Shown one piece after another: positions 59,922 to 64,000 of a stretch of 64,000 nucleotides of DNA. The DNA is from Bowmanella dokdonensis (GTDB lineage: Bacteria > Pseudomonadota > Gammaproteobacteria > Enterobacterales > Alteromonadaceae). Within the stretch, counting starts at the first letter, position 1. Each line of letters begins with the position of its first letter. The stretch spans positions 1 through 64,000 of the forward strand of contig NZ_JAFKCV010000005.1 of NCBI RefSeq assembly GCF_017254865.1, read 5' to 3'. The notes under the pieces are model-generated. The model had not been told where the DNA came from. It searched no databases and saw nothing but the letters and a program-made list of their open reading frames with translations. The translations under genes and the position numbers were made by a program.

Positions 59922-62287
59922 TCGCATACAATGACCAGGGCCATTGTTTCCTGCACAGCCCCACCGCCATGCCTCTGGCCGGCGGCTTCTTATGGAATGC
60001 CCATATGCTGGTGCAGATGAACTGCAGAGGCTATGCCGTGGCTCAGTTCATGCAGCCTGAACCGGCCAAATATGCCGGCGGGCCGATGCTTGAGGCCAAA
60101 ACCTTCATGCAGCCGGAACAGCCCTATTATGCCCATCATCCGGGGCGATTTTTCTACGTAAAAGACGAGCACAGCGGGGCATTCTTCTCCGCACCCTATG
60201 AACCTGTCAGGGCGCCACTGGCCAGCTTCCGCTTTGTTCACCAGCCCCATTGCATCGGCTGGCAGATCCGCGCCCATGGCATAGAGCTGCAGATGGAGCT
60301 GACCCTGGCCGATGACCGGGCTGCTGAGCTGTGGACGGTAACGGTGACCAACCTGCAAGAGCAGGAGCGCCATCTGAGTCTGTATCCCTATTTCCCGGTG
60401 GGTTACCGCTCGTGGATGAATCAGTCGGGCTATTTTGATGCGTCCAATCAGGCGCTGGTCTGCCGCAGTGTCACGCCGTACCAGAAAGTGCAGGACTACT
60501 TCAACCACCGCCACCTGCGGGACTGGACCTGCCTGTTGGCCGACACACCGCCACAGGCCTGGGAAGCCCGGCAGCAGGTGTTTGAAGGAGAAGGCGGGCT
60601 CCATGCCCCCAGTGCCTTGCAGCAACAACTGCTGGACAACGGAGAGGCCAACTACGAAGTACCGGCCGCCATTCTGCAATACCGCCTGACCCTGAAAAGC
60701 GGACAGAACCGCCGCTGGCGCTTTGTATTTGCCCCGGTCCGGGACGACGCAGAGCTGGCGGCGTTGCGCGACCATTTTTTCGGCAGCGGGGGAGCGGGTT
60801 TCGATCGGGCGGCCAGTGCCTATCGCGACTATATCCAAAACGGCCGGGGCTGTGGGGAGATCCACAGTCCGGATGAGGACTTCGATAAGTTTGTCAATCA
60901 CTGGCTGGTGCGTCAGCTTTACTATCACGGCGATGTAAACCGCCTGACCACCGACCCGCAGACCCGCAACTATTTACAGGACGGCATGGGCATGGCGTAC
61001 CTGCAGCCGTCACGCACCCGCCAGGTCATTGTTACCGCCCTTCGCCAGCAAAAACGCAGCGGGGAAATGCCGGACGGTGTCCTGCTGAATGAACAGGCCG
61101 AACTGAAATATATCAATCAGGTGCCCCATGCGGATCACTGCGTGTGGCTGCCCATCTGCCTGCAGGCCTATCTTGATGAAACAGATGACTATGCCCTGCT
61201 GGAGGAATGCCTTGGCTTTGCCGACAGCAATGAGCAACTGCCGGTGGCTACCCATCTGCAACTGGCCATGCAGTGGCTGCTGCAAGCCCGGGATGACCGG
61301 GGCCTGAGCCTGATTCGCCAGGGCGACTGGTGCGATCCCATGAACATGGTGGGCTATCAGGGTAAAGGAGTCTCGGCGTGGCTGACCCTGGCCAGCGCCT
61401 ATGCCTTCGCTTTATGGGCGCAGATCTGTGCCGCCGGTGGCCGCAACCAGCAGAGCCAATACTGGCAGGAGCAGGCTGGACAGCTTAACCAACTGGCCAA
61501 TCACTGGTTCTGGGCCGATGAATGGTACGCCAGGGGGATCACCGACGGGGGGCGCTTGTTCGGCACGGCCAGAGACAACGAGGGGCAAATCTACCTGAAT
61601 CCGCAAAGCTGGGCCATGTTGTGCGGCGCGGCCGATCCCAAGCGTCAGTCCAGTATGCTGGCGGCCATCGAGGACAAACTGATGACGCCCTTCGGCCCGA
61701 TGATGCTGGCGCCCGCCTACACCTCCATGGTGGAGGATATCGGTCGTCTTACCCAGAAATTTCCCGGTACCGCCGAAAACGGCTCGGTGTACAACCATGC
61801 GGCCATGTTCTTTGTTTACGCCCTGTACCATCAGGGGCTGGGGGAAAGGGCCTTCACCCTGCTCAAAGCAATGGTGCCGGGACTGGACGACTGGCAGCAG
61901 CGGGGCCAGTTGCCGGTGTTTATTCCCAATTACTACCGGGGCGCCTATCACCAGTTACCCCACCAGGCAAGCCGCTCCAGCCAGTTATTCAATACCGGCA
62001 CCGCCGGTTGGTACTACCGCTGCGTGATCGAGGGACTGCTGGGGCTGAAAGGCTGCAGCCAGGGGCTGCAGGTAAGTCCGCAACTGCCGGAACACTGGCC
62101 TGGAGTGCGGGCGGTACGACGCTTTCGGGGCGCGGAGCTTGAGGTGGAAATGCGCAAAGAGGCCCTTCTAAACCAGCAGCTTTACCTCGACGGAGTCCGG
62201 CTGGAGGGGGACTGTGTCGGCCATCTGGAGTCCGGCCGACGCTACCGGCTTGTCGTGCTGCTGCCAATGGGGGAGGACCATGGCTGA
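59918..62287 (+). CDS. GH94 phosphorylase, probably cellobionic acid phosphorylase
   Basis: The 789-residue cytoplasmic enzyme has an N-terminal beta-sandwich (about residues 1-275), a linker helix pair and an (alpha/alpha)6 barrel with GDWCDPMNMVGYQGKGVSAW (general-acid Asp region; cellobiose phosphorylases read DWND here) and NTGTAGWYYRCVIEGLLG near the end. No signal peptide. Two signs favour cellobionate over cellobiose: the DWCDPMN block, which I recall from cellobionate phosphorylases, and the gluconokinase gene that overlaps its end. The reaction would be cellobionate + phosphate to glucose 1-phosphate + gluconate. The length fits the same group. Confidence 0.82.
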   Translation: MIAYNDQGHCFLHSPTAMPLAGGFLWNAHMLVQMNCRGYAVAQFMQPEPAKYAGGPMLEAKTFMQPEQPYYAHHPGRFFYVKDEHSGAFFSAPYEPVRAPLASFRFVHQPHCIGWQIRAHGIELQMELTLADDRAAELWTVTVTNLQEQERHLSLYPYFPVGYRSWMNQSGYFDASNQALVCRSVTPYQKVQDYFNHRHLRDWTCLLADTPPQAWEARQQVFEGEGGLHAPSALQQQLLDNGEANYEVPAAILQYRLTLKSGQNRRWRFVFAPVRDDAELAALRDHFFGSGGAGFDRAASAYRDYIQNGRGCGEIHSPDEDFDKFVNHWLVRQLYYHGDVNRLTTDPQTRNYLQDGMGMAYLQPSRTRQVIVTALRQQKRSGEMPDGVLLNEQAELKYINQVPHADHCVWLPICLQAYLDETDDYALLEECLGFADSNEQLPVATHLQLAMQWLLQARDDRGLSLIRQGDWCDPMNMVGYQGKGVSAWLTLASAYAFALWAQICAAGGRNQQSQYWQEQAGQLNQLANHWFWADEWYARGITDGGRLFGTARDNEGQIYLNPQSWAMLCGAADPKRQSSMLAAIEDKLMTPFGPMMLAPAYTSMVEDIGRLTQKFPGTAENGSVYNHAAMFFVYALYHQGLGERAFTLLKAMVPGLDDWQQRGQLPVFIPNYYRGAYHQLPHQASRSSQLFNTGTAGWYYRCVIEGLLGLKGCSQGLQVSPQLPEHWPGVRAVRRFRGAELEVEMRKEALLNQQLYLDGVRLEGDCVGHLESGRRYRLVVLLPMGEDHG

Positions 62288-62807
62288 AGCACCCAGATTG
62301 CTTGTTTTGATGGGAGTCAGCGGCAGCGGCAAGACTACCCTGGCCAGGCAGCTTGCCGGGGAGCTGGGCTTTGCCTTTATGGAAGCCGATGATTTTCATT
62401 CCGTACAGGCTAAAAACCAGATGGCCAGGGGCCAGCCCCTGGATGACGGATTACGCGAACCCTGGCTGACCGCCATGTGCAGCCATCTTCAGCAAAACCC
62501 CATTCCCACCGTGCTGGCGTATTCAGGCCTGCGCCGCCGCCATCGTCAGCGCTTTCGTGAAGTCGGCTTCGATACCCGGTTCATCTGGTTGCACGGCCAG
62601 TTTGACCTGATAAAACGGCGCCTGAAAAGCCGGGAAGGCCATTACATGCCCGCCAGCTTGCTGACCAGCCAGTTCCGCGACCTGGAACTGCCGCAGGCAG
62701 AGCCGGATATCCTGATGCTGGATATCCAGCACCGACCGGCGCAGTTGCTGTCCCGCGCCCTTGCAGCCATATCAGTGCTGTGGCCGGTAAAGACGGAGAG
62801 GTCCTGA
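62280..62807 (+). CDS. gntK: Gluconokinase (GntK type)
   Basis: The 175-residue P-loop kinase has Walker A GVSGSGKTTLARQLA (residues 12-26), MEADDFHSVQAKNQM, DDGLREPWLTAMC and KSREGHYMPASLLTSQFRDLE, all classic for thermoresistant-type gluconokinase. It phosphorylates gluconate to 6-phosphogluconate. ATG 62280 has GGGGGAGG directly upstream and overlaps the GH94 stop by eight bases. It would use the gluconate that the phosphorylase releases from cellobionate, sending it to the Entner-Doudoroff or pentose-phosphate route. Confidence 0.92.
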   Translation: MAEAPRLLVLMGVSGSGKTTLARQLAGELGFAFMEADDFHSVQAKNQMARGQPLDDGLREPWLTAMCSHLQQNPIPTVLAYSGLRRRHRQRFREVGFDTRFIWLHGQFDLIKRRLKSREGHYMPASLLTSQFRDLELPQAEPDILMLDIQHRPAQLLSRALAAISVLWPVKTERS

Positions 62808-62845
62808 GCCGCCGACAAAATGTTAAGAATATGAAAATTAATCAT

Positions 62846-62859
62846 TGAAAACGTTTTCA
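62846..62859. promoter_or_regulatory. LacI-type operator, perfect palindrome
   Basis: TGAAAACGTTTTCA is identical to the 14-bp palindrome at 58488. It lies 86 bases before the SSS symporter start codon and 39 bases after the gluconokinase stop. Confidence 0.75.
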
Positions 62860-62931
62860 GTCCGGTTTACCGTTTTGCAAAACCGCCGTGGCTGTCACCG
62901 GATACCTTGTTGAAAAGGCTTACCATCACCC

Positions 62932-64000
62932 ATGAAAATCGCTGTCGTTGATATTGTTATTATCCTGCTGTACCTGAGCGCCATTATCGGCATCGGCTTT
63001 TATCTCAAACGCCGGGCGGCGCAGAATCTGCAAGCCTACTATCAGGGCGGCAAGGCGCTGCCCTGGTATATGCTGGGCTTGTCCAACGCCTCCGGCATGT
63101 TCGATATTTCCGGCACCATGTGGCTGGTCACCCTGTGCTTCGTGTATGGCATGAAGAGTATCTGGATCCCCTGGCTGTGGCCCGTGTTCAACCAGATAGT
63201 GCTGATGGTGTACCTGTCCGTCTGGCTGCGCCGCTCCAATGTACTGACCGGCGCCGAATGGATCCGTACCCGCTTTGGCGACGGCACCGGCGGCAAACTC
63301 TCTCATATGATAGTGGTGGTCTTTGCGGTGATCGGCGTGCTGGGCTTTCTGGCCTACGGCTTTGTCGGAGTGGGCAAATTCATTGAGATATTCCTGCCTT
63401 GGGAGGTGATATCCCCTTACCTGCCTTTTTCACTCAGCGCCGAATATGTGCCGCACTTTTACGGCATTGTGTTCACGTCCATCGCCACCCTATACGTGAT
63501 GTTGGGCGGCATGATGAGTATCGTCTGGGCCGATGTGCTGCAGTTTTCAATAATGACGGTGGCAGCGTTGGCTATCGGCATTATCGCCATGGTGCAGGTT
63601 TCCCCCGAGGCGCTTCAGGCCGCCACACCGGAGGGCTGGAGCAATCCCTTCTTCGGCTGGACCCTGGATTTGGACTGGACCGGCATTATCGATGAAGTAA
63701 ACGACAAGATACTGTCTGACGGTTATTCCCTGTTCAGCATTTTCGTGATGATGATGCTGTTCAAGGGCATTCTTGTCAGCGCTGCTGGGCCGGCGCCCAA
63801 TTACGATATGCAGAAGATCCTGGCCACTCGCAGCCCCCGCGAGGGCGCGCTGATGAGCGGTTTCGTATCGGTGGCGCTGATGCCCATCCGCTATTTTATG
63901 ATTGCCGGCTTCACCGTACTGGCCGTGGTCTACTATGACAGGCTGGATCTGGTCAGCGGCGGACAACTGGATTTTGAGAATATCCTGCCCAGCGCCATCC
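62932..64000 (+). CDS. Sodium:solute symporter (SSS family), truncated by window end
   Basis: The first 356 residues of a longer membrane protein; the frame is open to the last base. N-terminal helix IAVVDIVIILLYLSAIIGIG, then LKRRAAQNLQAYYQGGKALPWYMLGLSNASGMFDISGTMWL (the LeuT-fold sodium site region of SSS transporters), TGAEWIRTRFGDGTGGK and YVMLGGMMSIVWADVLQF. Members import sugars, sialic acid or other solutes with Na+. An operator identical to that of the GPH operon precedes it, so the cargo is probably a cellulose or hemicellulose breakdown product. Start ATG 62932 fits the first helix. Confidence 0.88.
   Translation, partial: MKIAVVDIVIILLYLSAIIGIGFYLKRRAAQNLQAYYQGGKALPWYMLGLSNASGMFDISGTMWLVTLCFVYGMKSIWIPWLWPVFNQIVLMVYLSVWLRRSNVLTGAEWIRTRFGDGTGGKLSHMIVVVFAVIGVLGFLAYGFVGVGKFIEIFLPWEVISPYLPFSLSAEYVPHFYGIVFTSIATLYVMLGGMMSIVWADVLQFSIMTVAALAIGIIAMVQVSPEALQAATPEGWSNPFFGWTLDLDWTGIIDEVNDKILSDGYSLFSIFVMMMLFKGILVSAAGPAPNYDMQKILATRSPREGALMSGFVSVALMPIRYFMIAGFTVLAVVYYDRLDLVSGGQLDFENILPSAI

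Noticed and set aside
1-64000. CRISPR arrays, rRNA, tRNA, prophage or plasmid-replication genes
   Set aside because: None was recognised; no regularly spaced direct repeats, no T-loop GTTCRA context with a cloverleaf, and no phage or replication proteins were seen by eye.

Overview
The window looks like chromosomal DNA of a free-living, plant-polysaccharide-degrading Gammaproteobacterium, most likely marine or aquatic and of the Alteromonadaceae/Cellvibrio type. The evidence is moderately high G+C, large TonB-dependent receptors with Gammaproteobacteria-style plug motifs, GPH and SSS sugar symporters, and dense xylan and cellulose hydrolase operons. The genus call is inference. No rRNA, tRNA or CRISPR was recognised.

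Region 1 (1-4517) is a run of short, mostly secreted or membrane hypothetical genes, all on the + strand. They are separated by attC-like sites (stop codon inside TAACAA, an imperfect palindrome, then GCGTTA, then the next start codon). This is the layout of an integron cassette array, although no integrase lies in the window. A decayed IS110/IS1111-type transposase fragment sits inside it. A second low-G+C pair with similar spacers is at 32513-33480.

Region 2 (4518-11433) holds ordinary housekeeping and accessory genes: an M23 peptidase homologue, a cupin, a cold-shock protein, a GFA protein, a YdeI-type protein, a DHFR-like reductase, a solitary solute-binding protein and a discoidin-domain protein. 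Region 3 (11676-23946) is a xylan side cluster: GH8, a GPH symporter, GH43 and two GH3 enzymes in one operon, then a convergent D-mannonate dehydratase and an SGNH-type acetylesterase. Region 4 (23962-33403) is mixed. It has a stop-interrupted GxxExxY gene enclosed by perfect 30-bp inverted repeats, then regulators, transporters, a nitroreductase and acetyltransferases.

Region 5 (33509-50300) is the most unusual part. Two adjacent, parallel minus-strand operons each start with a TonB-dependent receptor and continue with flavin-dependent tryptophan-halogenase-like proteins and a DUF6445 protein. One also has a cupin_8/JmjC-like protein and SapC. One halogenase-like gene has lost every catalytic motif. 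One DUF6445 gene is frameshifted by an exact 85-bp tandem duplication. Both receptors are followed by a hairpin before the enzyme genes.

Region 6 (50766-58124) is a tight GH9-GH10-GH43-GH115 operon for glucuronoarabinoxylan and beta-glucan. Region 7 (58560-64000) reads the other way: a GPH symporter, a GH94 phosphorylase best explained as cellobionate phosphorylase, a gluconokinase and a truncated SSS symporter. A 192-bp MITE-like element lies between regions 6 and 7. Near-identical LacI-type operators (core AAACGTTTTC) stand upstream of both receptor operons, between regions 6 and 7, and before the SSS symporter. This points to one sugar-responsive repressor, absent from the window, that joins oligosaccharide uptake, the halogenase operons and sugar breakdown.
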